From JACJYM01 sp965230495 (GTDB lineage Bacteria; Bacteroidota; Bacteroidia; Chitinophagales; Saprospiraceae): a stretch of DNA of 64,000 nucleotides. The stretch is from contig OZ246004.1 of the NCBI GenBank assembly GCA_965230495.1, positions 3,410,001 through 3,474,000 on the forward strand. The letters run 5' to 3'. The notes below the pieces were generated by a model. That model made no database searches and was not told the origin of the DNA. It saw only the letters and a list, made by a program, of their open reading frames with translations. This document shows positions 34,889 through 44,705 of the stretch, piece after piece; position 1 is the stretch's first letter; each line of letters opens with the position of its first letter. Position numbers and translations under genes: made by a program.

Positions 34889-37096
34889 TTATAACTTAAG
34901 AAGTTTTCCTGAGTAAATTAATTCACCATTTGAATTCAATAATTGATAAAAGACGAGTCCTTTGTATTCAGAATTTACTTCAATAAGAAATTCATTAAAT
35001 CCCTTTGTAATATTCTTTTTGATACTGGACATCTCTTTTCCGTCTGCAGAATAAAGACTTAATGAGATGTTTTGTTCATATGCAGAATTTAATTGTAAAT
35101 TCAATCTGCTAAGGAATGGGTTAGGAGAAACATTTAGGCCATCAACTGTTTTAGCCGATATGTTATAGCCATTTAAGTCGAAATCGATATCATCTTCCGG
35201 AGCATCAGTATTGGCATCATTATTTAGATCTCCTAGCTTGGCACCAATAAAATTGACATTGTGAAGCACATTATTTATTTCTTCTAATATGAAATTATTT
35301 GGATTGGACTCGTACATGTCCTCTCCTTGGTACGCGTAAAACAACCAGGAGACATCTTCATTTAATATGTTAGTCTCTTTACTTACGAAGGAGGAAAGAA
35401 TTTCTAGATCTCTGTAATCAAGATTTCCATTTCGATCAATATCAGCGATATCGTACAAATATGGGTTTGCAAAACTTATTTTTCCATCCAAATATTGTTC
35501 TAGTATTTTGACATCTTTTTGATCTATACCATTTCTCGAAAAGTCATTCATATCAGCAGCAAGTAAATAGTCTTTTCCTTTGATAAGACAAGAGTCAAAC
35601 GAGAAATAACCATTTCCGTCGGAGATCTTATTCATAAACTGTTGATTAGAAATGGTATCGTAGGTACTGGTATAAACAGTATCATTAATCCAATAGGTTA
35701 TCTCTACACCTGAAGCATTGATAAATGAATGTTCCACCAATTCATAACTTGTATCTATTTGCTCAATTATAGTCGGAGTATAGTTGAGTTCTTCTATAGA
35801 TAATGAAACATTATTAATTTTTCTATTAAAGATGTTAGTTACGTTTCCAAATAAGGAAATAGAATCTTCTGGCATTTGTATTGGAGCATCACAATTAGGG
35901 ATATTTCCTCCATTGTTTTGAATCATTAGATTTACTTTACAAAAGGCTTGACTTCCTTTACGATCAGTGACGTACATTCTTACTTCATTTATACCAACAT
36001 GATCACAGTCAAACACAAGAACATCATCTTCAGGATCTTCTGAAAAAGAATATTTAATAGGGCCGTTTCCACAGGAAGCGGCACTACCTTTATCAAGATC
36101 TTTTGCCCACACTTCTACCATACCATTGTCTATCTCGCCATCTTCATCGGTGTCTACAGGCATCAGTACAGTAATTAGTTCTGCATAACAGTAAACAGAA
36201 GGAGCTTTAGCGTCCCTAACAACCACTTGTACTGTCTTTGAAGATTTGCCGCCGCATCCAAAATGGACGGTGATTTTTACCTTCGTTATCCCAATCGGAT
36301 AGATTCCACTTATGTCAGCTCCTTTTTCGAAAGCATACGGACTATTATTAGTGATAGAATAATTGTCTCCGCATATACCCGATGATATAATCAATGGGTC
36401 TACTTCCACAAGAGCGTCAGTGCAGTTATAAGAATTAATCTCAATGTCGTCTGGAAATTCGGGAGCCGGAATACTATCTTGATCGGATATTTTGATAGTT
36501 TGATACCATGTCCAAAGTCCGCTACTGTAGTTGACATCGTATTGACACCAATCCATTACCTGCCATTTTCGAACAACTTTTTTACAGGTAGGTGAGATGG
36601 TAAAAACCTTGTCACTATAGGAAACCCCAACCATACTGCATTCTACCCAATCATATGTAGGAGCTCCATAACCGTGAGGAAGATTCTCAGGCGATATATC
36701 AGGATTACAACCTGAAACTTCATATAACTCGTTGGGCCAGTTTATGTTATCCTCAGTAAAGCTTTGATTGCTAAGAACTGTGATAGTTTGTGTACAGGTA
36801 TGAATGTTCCAGTTATAATCTTCTACGGTCCATGTACGATAGATATATCCTGTATTGCAGCTGCTTAGATTATATGTTACCTCAGGAGTTCCTGCTGATT
36901 GTTGGCCGGAATAGGTTTCCACATAAGCATCTCCATAAATTGATAAATCCCATAGCTCGTCATTACAATGAACTACTACGTCTTCAGGACAATAAATAGC
37001 AAACATCGTTTCGTTAGAAGCAAAAGCGATAGATTGGTAGAAAAATAAAATAGATAGCAACGAAATTTTCATTGGTAAAGACCTTGTCATCATCAT
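34889..37096 (-). CDS. T9SS-sorted protein with dockerin-like calcium repeats
   Basis: The 735-residue protein has a signal peptide (MKISLLSILFFYQSIAFASN after an extra MMMTRSLP). The N-terminal half has HYR-like or Ig-like strands with many Cys and Trp (VVHCNDELWDLS, WQVMDWCQYDVNYSS). Residues about 510-630 hold dockerin-type EF-hand loops (DMNDFSRNGIDQKDVK, DIDRNGNLDYRDLE, GDLNNDANTDAPEDD). The last 83 residues are a T9SS type-A tail (NVSPNPFLSRLNLQLN, ELIYSGKLLKL). The protein is likely surface-bound. Dockerin loops usually bind cohesins, but none is visible in the window. A -7 box is at 37142-37149. Confidence 0.85.
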   Translation of the reverse strand: MMMTRSLPMKISLLSILFFYQSIAFASNETMFAIYCPEDVVVHCNDELWDLSIYGDAYVETYSGQQSAGTPEVTYNLSSCNTGYIYRTWTVEDYNWNIHTCTQTITVLSNQSFTEDNINWPNELYEVSGCNPDISPENLPHGYGAPTYDWVECSMVGVSYSDKVFTISPTCKKVVRKWQVMDWCQYDVNYSSGLWTWYQTIKISDQDSIPAPEFPDDIEINSYNCTDALVEVDPLIISSGICGDNYSITNNSPYAFEKGADISGIYPIGITKVKITVHFGCGGKSSKTVQVVVRDAKAPSVYCYAELITVLMPVDTDEDGEIDNGMVEVWAKDLDKGSAASCGNGPIKYSFSEDPEDDVLVFDCDHVGINEVRMYVTDRKGSQAFCKVNLMIQNNGGNIPNCDAPIQMPEDSISLFGNVTNIFNRKINNVSLSIEELNYTPTIIEQIDTSYELVEHSFINASGVEITYWINDTVYTSTYDTISNQQFMNKISDGNGYFSFDSCLIKGKDYLLAADMNDFSRNGIDQKDVKILEQYLDGKISFANPYLYDIADIDRNGNLDYRDLEILSSFVSKETNILNEDVSWLFYAYQGEDMYESNPNNFILEEINNVLHNVNFIGAKLGDLNNDANTDAPEDDIDFDLNGYNISAKTVDGLNVSPNPFLSRLNLQLNSAYEQNISLSLYSADGKEMSSIKKNITKGFNEFLIEVNSEYKGLVFYQLLNSNGELIYSGKLLKL

Positions 37097-37141
37097 GTTT
37101 TTGGTGTATAAAATTAAAAAACAACAATTTACATATTACAA

Positions 37142-37149
37142 CAAATATA
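37142..37149 (-). promoter_or_regulatory. Candidate -7 box for the dockerin/T9SS gene
   Basis: Minus-strand TATATTTG matches TAnnTTTG and lies 46 nt before the ATG at 37096. No spaced TTG. Confidence 0.4.
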
Positions 37150-37285
37150 CATATGAAAAACATTGAATACTAATTTTATAGAACAAATAAAAAAAATCAG
37201 GGTATTCACCTATTGGAACTTGGTTGAGAAGAATACATTAGAATTTGGTCAAACTCATTGACCTTACTGCCAAAAGAAAGGTATC

Positions 37286-37311
37286 AAAAAAGCCAAGGTT
37301 TTACCCTTGGC
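37286..37311 (-). terminator. Terminator after the beta-helix/VWA gene
   Basis: On the minus strand, GCCAAGG and CCTTGGC form a 7-bp stem followed by TTTTTT. It separates this gene from the dockerin gene, which has its own -7 box. Confidence 0.75.
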
Positions 37312-37336
37312 CCTTATGAATATTATTTTTAAGTTG

Positions 37337-40087
37337 TTATTGATTTGAAAATTTCAGTATGCTATGAGAAACACTTTCCAGCTTATCTGAATTAGTCAAT
37401 CTAACCATATATAGGCCATCAATGAGTTGACTCAGATCTATTTGTAAAAGATTATCTGTCTGTAGATAAGCATGATATACTATTTCCCCATGAGAGTTAA
37501 ATATTTTGATTTGATCGAACTCATGTTTATCAGGCAAATATACTTGTACGATATCCGTGATTGGATTAGGTACAGTTCTTATATCTACAGAAATGGTCTG
37601 TTTTTCTCTAATCATTAATTCTTCAAATTCATGTGGAGTATAGGCTACTCCTTGATAGTATCTAGTTCTGTCTTTTTTGACAATGGCTGTTTGCCCTCCT
37701 GCCACTTTTGATGAGCTATCAAAGTTGTTCGAAAATTGCACATATTCAGCAAATATTGAATTACATCCACTTTCACATTCGACAGTAACTATATAATAAC
37801 CCTCTCCATTTGTAGTTATTGTTGTTTGATCCTGTGAAACATCAGTTATTTCGCCACCATCGTAAGCCTCCCAGGTAATGGTTGGATTATCACAATTAGG
37901 ATCAATTTCAACAACGGCAGTACAAACCAATGTAGTATCGGCAATATCTTCGATTCCAATACCAGTTTCACAATTAAATTCACTTTGAATGATATCTTCT
38001 GGGTCGTATTCTCCGTCAGCATTATCAACTACATCATGCACACCTTCACAATCCTCTAGCACTCCATTGGTTGTATAATCTACTACAATAAATTCGGCGT
38101 TTGGATAAAGGAGTTTAATCAAGTCTGCAATTGGAGCAGTGTCTGACCATCTCGATCCACAACCATAGTCGGTGAAAATCATTATTTTAAAACATTCTTC
38201 ATTTGGTTGAAATTCTTCACCAGACTGAAGCAGGTTAAGTAAGAATTGAAGGGCACCTTGTGGATTTGTTCCTCCACCAATACCTGTGGCTTGTTCAAAT
38301 TCGAAAGGAAGGCAATCAAAATTTGAACCTAAATGTTGTCCCGTGGCCCATTGAATTAGAGCAAATCTGGTATCACATGGTTCTTCACAAATTGAATCTA
38401 ACTCATTCATCATATTAGTAATTGAACAATTCATTTCTTCCCACTCTTCATCATCTACACTTCCTGATTCGTCAACCATAAACAGATAATCACAGTCGCA
38501 ATTGTATTCTACCTCTTCTTTGCATTCAGAATCTACATAAAAATAACAATCTCCACCACCGCCACCATCACATTCGGGATCATAAATGATTGGACAATTA
38601 TTATTGCCAGGAGTCGTGCAAAGAGTTGGTACACAAAGGTTGTCGGAGATATTTGAAGATTTACATATATCACTTACTAGTATCGATGAACAAAATGTAG
38701 CTGACTGGATATCAAATGCGTTTATACTCCCGGAACCATTTTTAGTCACTAATAGATCACGCCACTTGGATAAAATGGAGTTACTAATCCAATCAGGCGA
38801 AACATAAACGGCAGAAGAAAACTCATCTATATATATGTCATCAAAGTAGAAGGTGCCAGACTGTTGTAGTGTAGAATTTTCGAAAAAGACGGTATGGTCA
38901 TTATTTAGAAAGCAAACATCATTCAATTCTACTTTTGCACTTTGATCGCAAAGTGTTAATTCTTTGGGTATATCAATGCTTAAACTTCTATTTTTGTTAT
39001 CGTCAAAACTACTGGTTTCGAGAAAGATATTGTGCATAACATAATCAGGATTTATCCCCATATAATCATCAATAGACCCTTCCGATGTGTTTTGATCCAA
39101 ATTAAACCCGGCCTCTGCTGTTACAATATTGGTAGGTGCTAGTTCTCCATTGTAGTGAAGATTTAATCCTTTTAGATCCATACAATATGCATTCGTAACC
39201 TTCATGCCATTTCTGGCATTTTCATAAAAATAAACATTGTTAAGGTCAATATCTCTGGCAACGTTGAAGTCTCTGTCATCCGTCACATGAATTCCGTCAC
39301 CTCCAGATGCATTGTGAATACCAATATCTTCAATCCAGACTCTTTCTACTCCGTGTAGAGAGATAATGTGCCTTGCCTCCCAGGCATAAGGACACCAAAC
39401 GATAATTTTTCGATTACAAAGAAAATCGTTATATCCACAATCTTTTTGTACTTTTTGCTGAGAGGAATTAGTGATAAAATTAGGATTTCCATTGTTATCA
39501 AAATATGGGTCAGCATCACCATCTGAAAATATGTAGTTAGGCTGGCCTGAAGAGTTAAGATAAGGATCACCACTAGTATCCGCTCCAACTAGGTATCCCG
39601 TACTAGGACTGTAACTGTTATAATTGGCTGCTGTCATTCCTATTATGGGCCTTTCTTCTCCCTCGCAGTAGTTTCCTCTTATTAATATGTCATGAACGTC
39701 ATTACCATCAAAAGTTAATACAGATTGACTACAATCCGAAAAGCCTCCTTGTATTCCCAACAGTTGAACTCCTTGTTCAAGTATGATTTCTTTATGAGAA
39801 ATATTTCTGAAGACCTGTGGATAGGTGTAATAGATGGTTGTTCCTCCAGTACTATTTGCCAATATTATTCTGCAATTATTTTCGATAGCACTGGTTAGCT
39901 GGTTTGTTATATTGTATCCGTTCTGATAGGCTAGAGTAATTTCTTGATTGCAAAAACTGTAATATTGGTTTTGATCACAATCGCAATCAGATTGCCCATA
40001 CAAGGTTTGAGAAAAATCTTGACAACATAATACACCAATAATAATTAGATACCTATATAATAGGTGTGTGTTGAAAATGTGTTTCAT
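37337..40087 (-). CDS. Beta-helix / VWA surface protein with T9SS sorting tail
   Basis: From the ATG at 40087 the protein has 916 residues (the open frame has an earlier possible start at 40126, but the signal begins MKHIFNTHLLYRYLIIIG). Residues 40-430 are short strands typical of a parallel beta-helix, with about 20 Cys scattered (SDCDCDQNQ). Residues 534-697 form a von Willebrand A domain with MIDAS DESGS, preceded by a Cys-rich linker. The last 80 residues are a T9SS tail (VPNPITDIVQVYLPDKHEF, SILKFSNQ). It should be secreted to the surface and bind a ligand in a metal-dependent way. It lies directly downstream of the CHAT gene, 79 bp apart, with no intervening promoter or terminator seen, so the three minus-strand genes from 44465 probably form one operon. 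Confidence 0.85.
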   Translation of the reverse strand: MKHIFNTHLLYRYLIIIGVLCCQDFSQTLYGQSDCDCDQNQYYSFCNQEITLAYQNGYNITNQLTSAIENNCRIILANSTGGTTIYYTYPQVFRNISHKEIILEQGVQLLGIQGGFSDCSQSVLTFDGNDVHDILIRGNYCEGEERPIIGMTAANYNSYSPSTGYLVGADTSGDPYLNSSGQPNYIFSDGDADPYFDNNGNPNFITNSSQQKVQKDCGYNDFLCNRKIIVWCPYAWEARHIISLHGVERVWIEDIGIHNASGGDGIHVTDDRDFNVARDIDLNNVYFYENARNGMKVTNAYCMDLKGLNLHYNGELAPTNIVTAEAGFNLDQNTSEGSIDDYMGINPDYVMHNIFLETSSFDDNKNRSLSIDIPKELTLCDQSAKVELNDVCFLNNDHTVFFENSTLQQSGTFYFDDIYIDEFSSAVYVSPDWISNSILSKWRDLLVTKNGSGSINAFDIQSATFCSSILVSDICKSSNISDNLCVPTLCTTPGNNNCPIIYDPECDGGGGGDCYFYVDSECKEEVEYNCDCDYLFMVDESGSVDDEEWEEMNCSITNMMNELDSICEEPCDTRFALIQWATGQHLGSNFDCLPFEFEQATGIGGGTNPQGALQFLLNLLQSGEEFQPNEECFKIMIFTDYGCGSRWSDTAPIADLIKLLYPNAEFIVVDYTTNGVLEDCEGVHDVVDNADGEYDPEDIIQSEFNCETGIGIEDIADTTLVCTAVVEIDPNCDNPTITWEAYDGGEITDVSQDQTTITTNGEGYYIVTVECESGCNSIFAEYVQFSNNFDSSSKVAGGQTAIVKKDRTRYYQGVAYTPHEFEELMIREKQTISVDIRTVPNPITDIVQVYLPDKHEFDQIKIFNSHGEIVYHAYLQTDNLLQIDLSQLIDGLYMVRLTNSDKLESVSHSILKFSNQ

Positions 40088-40166
40088 TTTAAGTATTTTT
40101 TGATTATAAAAAACCCAAATGAACATTAGCTAATATTACCTTGGTAATTAGGTAAAGTAAAAAGCT

Positions 40167-42857
40167 CTACTTTGTGACCGATTTTTTTCGAATTTTAACA
40201 AAAAAAGCAAAGGCCAAAACCAAGGCAACAAAGAGAATTTGAAAGAATAAATGGTTTGGTTCCTCCTTATTCAAAGGAGAATCGTTCCCGAATATGACCA
40301 AAGAACTCCAATATTTTGGATGCTTGAACGAAGGACTTGCTGAACGAAGGAATTGTTTTTTTGCAATTTGTAAAGCTTCTGATTTGGAACGTCCAAGAGA
40401 TATCCCTTTATGAAAATTTTCAAGTATTTGTAAACTAGCTTGATCTGAGCTGCTCCAAAGATTTACAATATTCGATTTACTTCCTCCTATAAAAAGACTT
40501 GTGTTAAGGCTGTTGATTGCCTCTCCGGTAATATGTTTTCCGTTACCAGAATGACATGAATTAATAATTGTGAGGTCAGAATCGAAGCTTAGACCCATAA
40601 GTTTGTTCAAATCTACAAGTTCGAGTCCCCTAGTGCTTTCAAAAATAAGCCCGGACATAGAAGGAAATCGATCATCTAATGTTCCATGTAATGAGAGTTG
40701 TATAACGTTATATTTATTATTCAAAATTTGATTTGAAAAATTGATAAAGTTTGCTCTTTGATTAAGTAACGAAGTGGTCGAATAATATTTTGACAGATTT
40801 GACAATTCATCAATTGTTCCGGATAACTTACCGAAACTTTCAAAAATCGTATCAATTCGAAGATTGGAATCTCTTGTGTAATCAGATGCGACACCCAAAC
40901 ACAGGTTATTTGACCAATCGTAGTTTTCCATATAGAGAGAATCAGTACTCAATACATATCTTATAGTAAAATCTTCAATTAAATATCTGTTGGATATAGT
41001 GTTTTTAATTGCTCCTAGCGGTAGTTTATTAAAGAGGCCATCTGGATGCACGGTTAGGCTTTTTACGCCTTTTAGAGGAGCACCTTTAAATATTGCCAAG
41101 TATATAGAATCGTTTAAATTATCAGGAATTGGTTTACCAAACTTGAAGTTTTCCATGATGCTATAAATCACGTCTTCAGATAAGTTTATAGCGTTCACTT
41201 TAATTATATCATTTGTAATAAAATAGGTGATTAGCCTTCCCTCGGCATAGTAAATGTCGATGAAAGCATCGCCTGCTTTAAGGGTATGTTGAAGTTCTTT
41301 AATTGATTTAGGCTGAAGAGATAAAATAGAGCTCCCTCTGCTGAGTATAGAGTCAATAGAGGCTTTAGATTTTTCGAACTTTTCGATTAATTGAATCTGA
41401 AGGGGATTAGTTTGACTGGGTTCTTGCAGATACGATACATTAAGATTTGATTTTAGACGATAGTATTGTAATAAAATAGAGTCATTGGTACCCTCAGTCA
41501 GAGTGATTCTTGATTGAATGTCGCGTTCAAGAATTTGATTTTTCGATTGCGACAAAATATTATACGAAAGTTCTAGAAATGTTGAATCATGAGTTTCTCG
41601 AAATTCGTCTAAGTTACTCATGATAAGAAAGTACAGATTGGGATAAAGTTCGTCTAACAAATGACTACTAGAATTTGATTCCCAGTGCGATCTAATGAGT
41701 TCGTCTATGTTTGAACGAATTCTTTTATAGCTTTCGAAGGTTTTCTTTCTTGATTTTCTATTGTCATTTTTTGATTCTAGATATTGTGCTTTGGAAAGCA
41801 AGCACAGTAAATCTGTGTGTTGAAGCAGATCAGGAGAGGTAGACGGAATTTGATCAAAATTTTTCCATTTCTGCTCTAACCTTTGAATTAGATTTTTATA
41901 GATATCTATTGCTCCAGAATAATCACCTAATTTTAATTTGAGATCCGCCCAATTCTCATGATGATAATTAGGCCCTTGATCAGTTGTTTTAAGACCTAGT
42001 TTTCGATAAATGTTTTCAGCCTTGTTATATTCTTCTAAGTCCGTATATATAAGTGCTTTAAGATTTTGAATTGCATAGAAAGTTTCTTTGGAATCTATTT
42101 GATGTTTTAGAGAGTCTAAAATGACCAAGGCTTGGGAATAATCATTCTTAAATCGATAGGTAAGAGCTTGATTAAATAAAAGACTTGAGGGGATTGGCAT
42201 ATTGTCGGACTTCAATGAGTTAATGGCTTTAGAATAATTAGTTAGAGCTTCATCATATTGACCAGTTCTTTCAAAGTATATTCCAAGCAGATTGTATACG
42301 TTATGAAGTTTAAGGTTAAGGGTTTCTCCTATACTTTTGGCTTTCCAGGCACATAAAAAAGCTCTATGAAGATCTGCATGATCTTCATAAAAGGAGGCGA
42401 GATTAACGAGGTGATGAAAAGTTTTTTCATGGAGCTTTATTTCTTTGGTAAGATAATTTTCTCGCAGCTTTTCGTAGTATTTATAAGCTAACAATCTTTG
42501 ATCGCTTAGTTGGTAAATGATGCCAATGTTATTTAATAAATCGTTTTCCAAAGAGTTTATTCTACATTCCTGTACTTTTTGATAGGAACTATCTTTATAG
42601 TACATGAGGGCTTTTTCATCTTCATATTGATAATAGTATAGATTTCCAAAGTACTTATAAAAAATGGCTTGTTCTTCACAATTCAGTTGATCCCAATAAG
42701 ATATTCTTAGCTCATGAAGATTCGACTTTATATTAGTATACTCTCCCGTTTCAAAACAATATTTAATATCCTGAAGTAGATAATGATGACTACTTGATTG
42801 AGAATTTGAACTGTTGAGAATAATGAGGTTAAGAAGAAGGTACTGGACAAATTTCAT
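40167..42857 (-). CDS. TPR-CHAT protease, predicted periplasmic and C-terminally membrane-anchored
   Basis: The 896-residue protein begins with a signal peptide (MKFVQYLLLNLIILNSSNSQ). Residues about 60-350 are TPR-like repeats (YKYFGNLYYYQYEDEKALMY, LLGIYFERTGQYDEALTNYS). Residues about 590-860 are a CHAT protease domain with HPDGLFNKLPLGAIKN, His724 in LSLHG and Cys768 in INSCHSGNG, the expected catalytic pair of this caspase-like fold. A single membrane helix (870-887) is followed by a basic tail (KIRKKSVTK). The TPR and CHAT parts would thus lie in the periplasm, tethered to the inner membrane. This is unusual for CHAT proteins, which mostly act in the cytosol. It is 66 bp downstream of the S8 gene in the same direction and probably co-transcribed with it. 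Confidence 0.88.
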   Translation of the reverse strand: MKFVQYLLLNLIILNSSNSQSSSHHYLLQDIKYCFETGEYTNIKSNLHELRISYWDQLNCEEQAIFYKYFGNLYYYQYEDEKALMYYKDSSYQKVQECRINSLENDLLNNIGIIYQLSDQRLLAYKYYEKLRENYLTKEIKLHEKTFHHLVNLASFYEDHADLHRAFLCAWKAKSIGETLNLKLHNVYNLLGIYFERTGQYDEALTNYSKAINSLKSDNMPIPSSLLFNQALTYRFKNDYSQALVILDSLKHQIDSKETFYAIQNLKALIYTDLEEYNKAENIYRKLGLKTTDQGPNYHHENWADLKLKLGDYSGAIDIYKNLIQRLEQKWKNFDQIPSTSPDLLQHTDLLCLLSKAQYLESKNDNRKSRKKTFESYKRIRSNIDELIRSHWESNSSSHLLDELYPNLYFLIMSNLDEFRETHDSTFLELSYNILSQSKNQILERDIQSRITLTEGTNDSILLQYYRLKSNLNVSYLQEPSQTNPLQIQLIEKFEKSKASIDSILSRGSSILSLQPKSIKELQHTLKAGDAFIDIYYAEGRLITYFITNDIIKVNAINLSEDVIYSIMENFKFGKPIPDNLNDSIYLAIFKGAPLKGVKSLTVHPDGLFNKLPLGAIKNTISNRYLIEDFTIRYVLSTDSLYMENYDWSNNLCLGVASDYTRDSNLRIDTIFESFGKLSGTIDELSNLSKYYSTTSLLNQRANFINFSNQILNNKYNVIQLSLHGTLDDRFPSMSGLIFESTRGLELVDLNKLMGLSFDSDLTIINSCHSGNGKHITGEAINSLNTSLFIGGSKSNIVNLWSSSDQASLQILENFHKGISLGRSKSEALQIAKKQFLRSASPSFKHPKYWSSLVIFGNDSPLNKEEPNHLFFQILFVALVLAFAFFVKIRKKSVTK

Positions 42858-42923
42858 TTCTTATAAAATTTAGTTCTTAAAGATACAAAATTTGCCCGTC
42901 CTTCTTCTTAGGCCTATTTTGAG

Positions 42924-44465
42924 CTATAGCTTAATAAACTTTATATGTTCGCTGATTATTTTGTTTTCAATTTGGATAAAATAAATGCCTTTGGCAAGAG
43001 AATTCAAATCATCAAGTAAGATTTGATTTATTCCCTTTTTACAAGTGATTATTTTATTATAAATATATTCCCCGGTGACGTCAAATATTCGTATATGAAA
43101 ATGGTCATTTCTTGGTGAATTTATTTGAATAGAAACTTCACTCTTAACAGGGTTAGGAGCAATATTCCATTTAAATCCATCCTCAGTTATTGATACATTG
43201 GGTGCTTGTTGGAAGGTATGGTCTTGGTACGTGTTACATGAATTCAACGCTTGAATCGTTGCCGCTCTATATGCATTTGCCACTCCCGAACTCAATACTA
43301 GACCTGAGAGACCAGAATGAAAAGTCGCAGTATTTAGTATGGCACACTTTACTTTTTTGTAGTCAGCTGTATCAAGATAAGAAGTGGCAGCGGTTGCTAT
43401 TCCAGAAACTACTGCTGTAGCCTGAGAAGTACCATTTTTAAGAACCAAATTGCCCATTGGTGAAGGGCCTGGAATATTCTCTCCAAGAAATGTGACATCT
43501 ACTGATTCTGCTCCAAAGTTTGAAAAGGGGGACAAGCTAGAGGAACAATCAACGGATGCTACACTTAATATATTATCGCAGCTATAACTAGAGGGAAAAG
43601 CCGGATGACTGGCAATGTCATTATTGATATTCTCATTTCCGGCAGCACAAACAACGAGTACTTGTTCTTCCGAAGCTTTTAGAATGCAATATTCTAAGGG
43701 ATCGGGTTTGATTGTTGGACGTTCGGCAAAGAAAGAAAAACTCATATTGATGACTTTAGCACCCAGTAATACAGCTTCATCGAAGGCATAAACAATATCG
43801 GAAATATTACCCATACCCTGCGAGTCAAATGTTTTTCTAATATCAAAGTTTATATTACTTTGATTTGGTCCCATAAAATCATAGTGTTGGCTGACATGAG
43901 ATATAATTCCTGCAATATGAGTTCCATGTCCATGATCATCTTCTACATTGGTATTTTGTTCAAGGTAATTATATCCGGTATAAGTACCATATGAAAACGT
44001 AAATTTGGGAGGGTAGATTCCGAAAGGACTTAAACCCGTATCTAAGATGCTTACTATAGTGGTATTAGTATCTGCCACTGAGAGTGGTTCAAAACTATCA
44101 AAGCAAGAAATATATTGATTTCCTCCTGAACCGTTTGATGGCTCTATAAAACTCACTACATCATAATCTAACCCACCTCCTGTTACGACTGGTCTACTCT
44201 TTAATCGTTTGACTTCTTCTTTGACATCAGTTATCAGATCATTATTCACATAATGCGGATATCCATGGGATTGCCAATAACGAGTTAAACTAAATGGACT
44301 GACCCATATTTCTTCGGCTTCATGTTCCTCACGTATTTGTTCTATTTCTGCTAAAGAAGTACCTTCTTCGAATACTACTAGATATCTTAATGAATCATAA
44401 TTACTTTGTGCGCTGAGGATTAATACATAGAATGTTAAAAGAGGGATCAAAATTAAATTTTTCAT
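42924..44465 (-). CDS. S8 (subtilisin-like) protease with T9SS sorting tail
   Basis: The 513-residue protein has a signal peptide (MKNLILIPLLTFYVLILSAQ), a short pro-region, and an S8 catalytic domain with Asp142 (SILDTGLS), His180 (DDHGHGTHIAGI), oxyanion Asn277 (AAGNEN) and Ser347 (NGTSQATAVVSG). The Met that normally follows the catalytic Ser is Gln here. The last 80 residues are a T9SS tail (WNIAPNPVKSEVSIQIN, ISEHIKFIKL). It should be a secreted or surface-displayed serine protease. It is the first gene of a minus-strand run reading toward the TPR-CHAT and beta-helix/VWA genes and faces a sigma factor divergently. Confidence 0.9.
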   Translation of the reverse strand: MKNLILIPLLTFYVLILSAQSNYDSLRYLVVFEEGTSLAEIEQIREEHEAEEIWVSPFSLTRYWQSHGYPHYVNNDLITDVKEEVKRLKSRPVVTGGGLDYDVVSFIEPSNGSGGNQYISCFDSFEPLSVADTNTTIVSILDTGLSPFGIYPPKFTFSYGTYTGYNYLEQNTNVEDDHGHGTHIAGIISHVSQHYDFMGPNQSNINFDIRKTFDSQGMGNISDIVYAFDEAVLLGAKVINMSFSFFAERPTIKPDPLEYCILKASEEQVLVVCAAGNENINNDIASHPAFPSSYSCDNILSVASVDCSSSLSPFSNFGAESVDVTFLGENIPGPSPMGNLVLKNGTSQATAVVSGIATAATSYLDTADYKKVKCAILNTATFHSGLSGLVLSSGVANAYRAATIQALNSCNTYQDHTFQQAPNVSITEDGFKWNIAPNPVKSEVSIQINSPRNDHFHIRIFDVTGEYIYNKIITCKKGINQILLDDLNSLAKGIYFIQIENKIISEHIKFIKL

Positions 44466-44705
44466 AATTATCAGTTTTAATTAAATTTCATAACATAAAG
44501 AATAAAGAAAAACATCTTAATTTGTGACAAGGTAGAGAAAGGTGTTTGCTCATAATAAAATGAGCAAACACCTAATTTATGAATAAACTGATAATGTATT
44601 TATATAAAGAAAAAAAGCTAATCTGTGACAATATTTAAGATCTCAAGGGGATGCTAGTGTCACAACAGGATGTTTTTTGCTTTATCTTGTAATAGTTGAT
44701 AAGAC
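44466..44705. promoter_or_regulatory. Divergent control region with inverted repeat and TTGTnACAA-like sites
   Basis: The 240-bp region separates the S8 protease gene from the sigma-factor gene. A 14-bp perfect inverted repeat (44540-44553 and 44560-44573, AGGTGTTTGCTCAT and complement, 6-nt loop) lacks a T run, so it is not a normal terminator. TTGTGACAA at 44522-44530 is a perfect palindrome around a central G; close copies (CTGTGACAA at 44623-44631, GTGTCACAA at 44657-44665) follow. These could be binding sites for a regulator. No match to TAnnTTTG is present on either strand, consistent with use of an alternative sigma factor. All functional readings are inference. Confidence 0.4.

Noticed and set aside
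40167..42857. TPR-CHAT protein as part of a Craspase (type III-E CRISPR) system
   Set aside because: No CRISPR repeats and no gRAMP/Cas7-11-like gene are in the window, and this protein has a signal peptide and TM anchor that Csx29 lacks.
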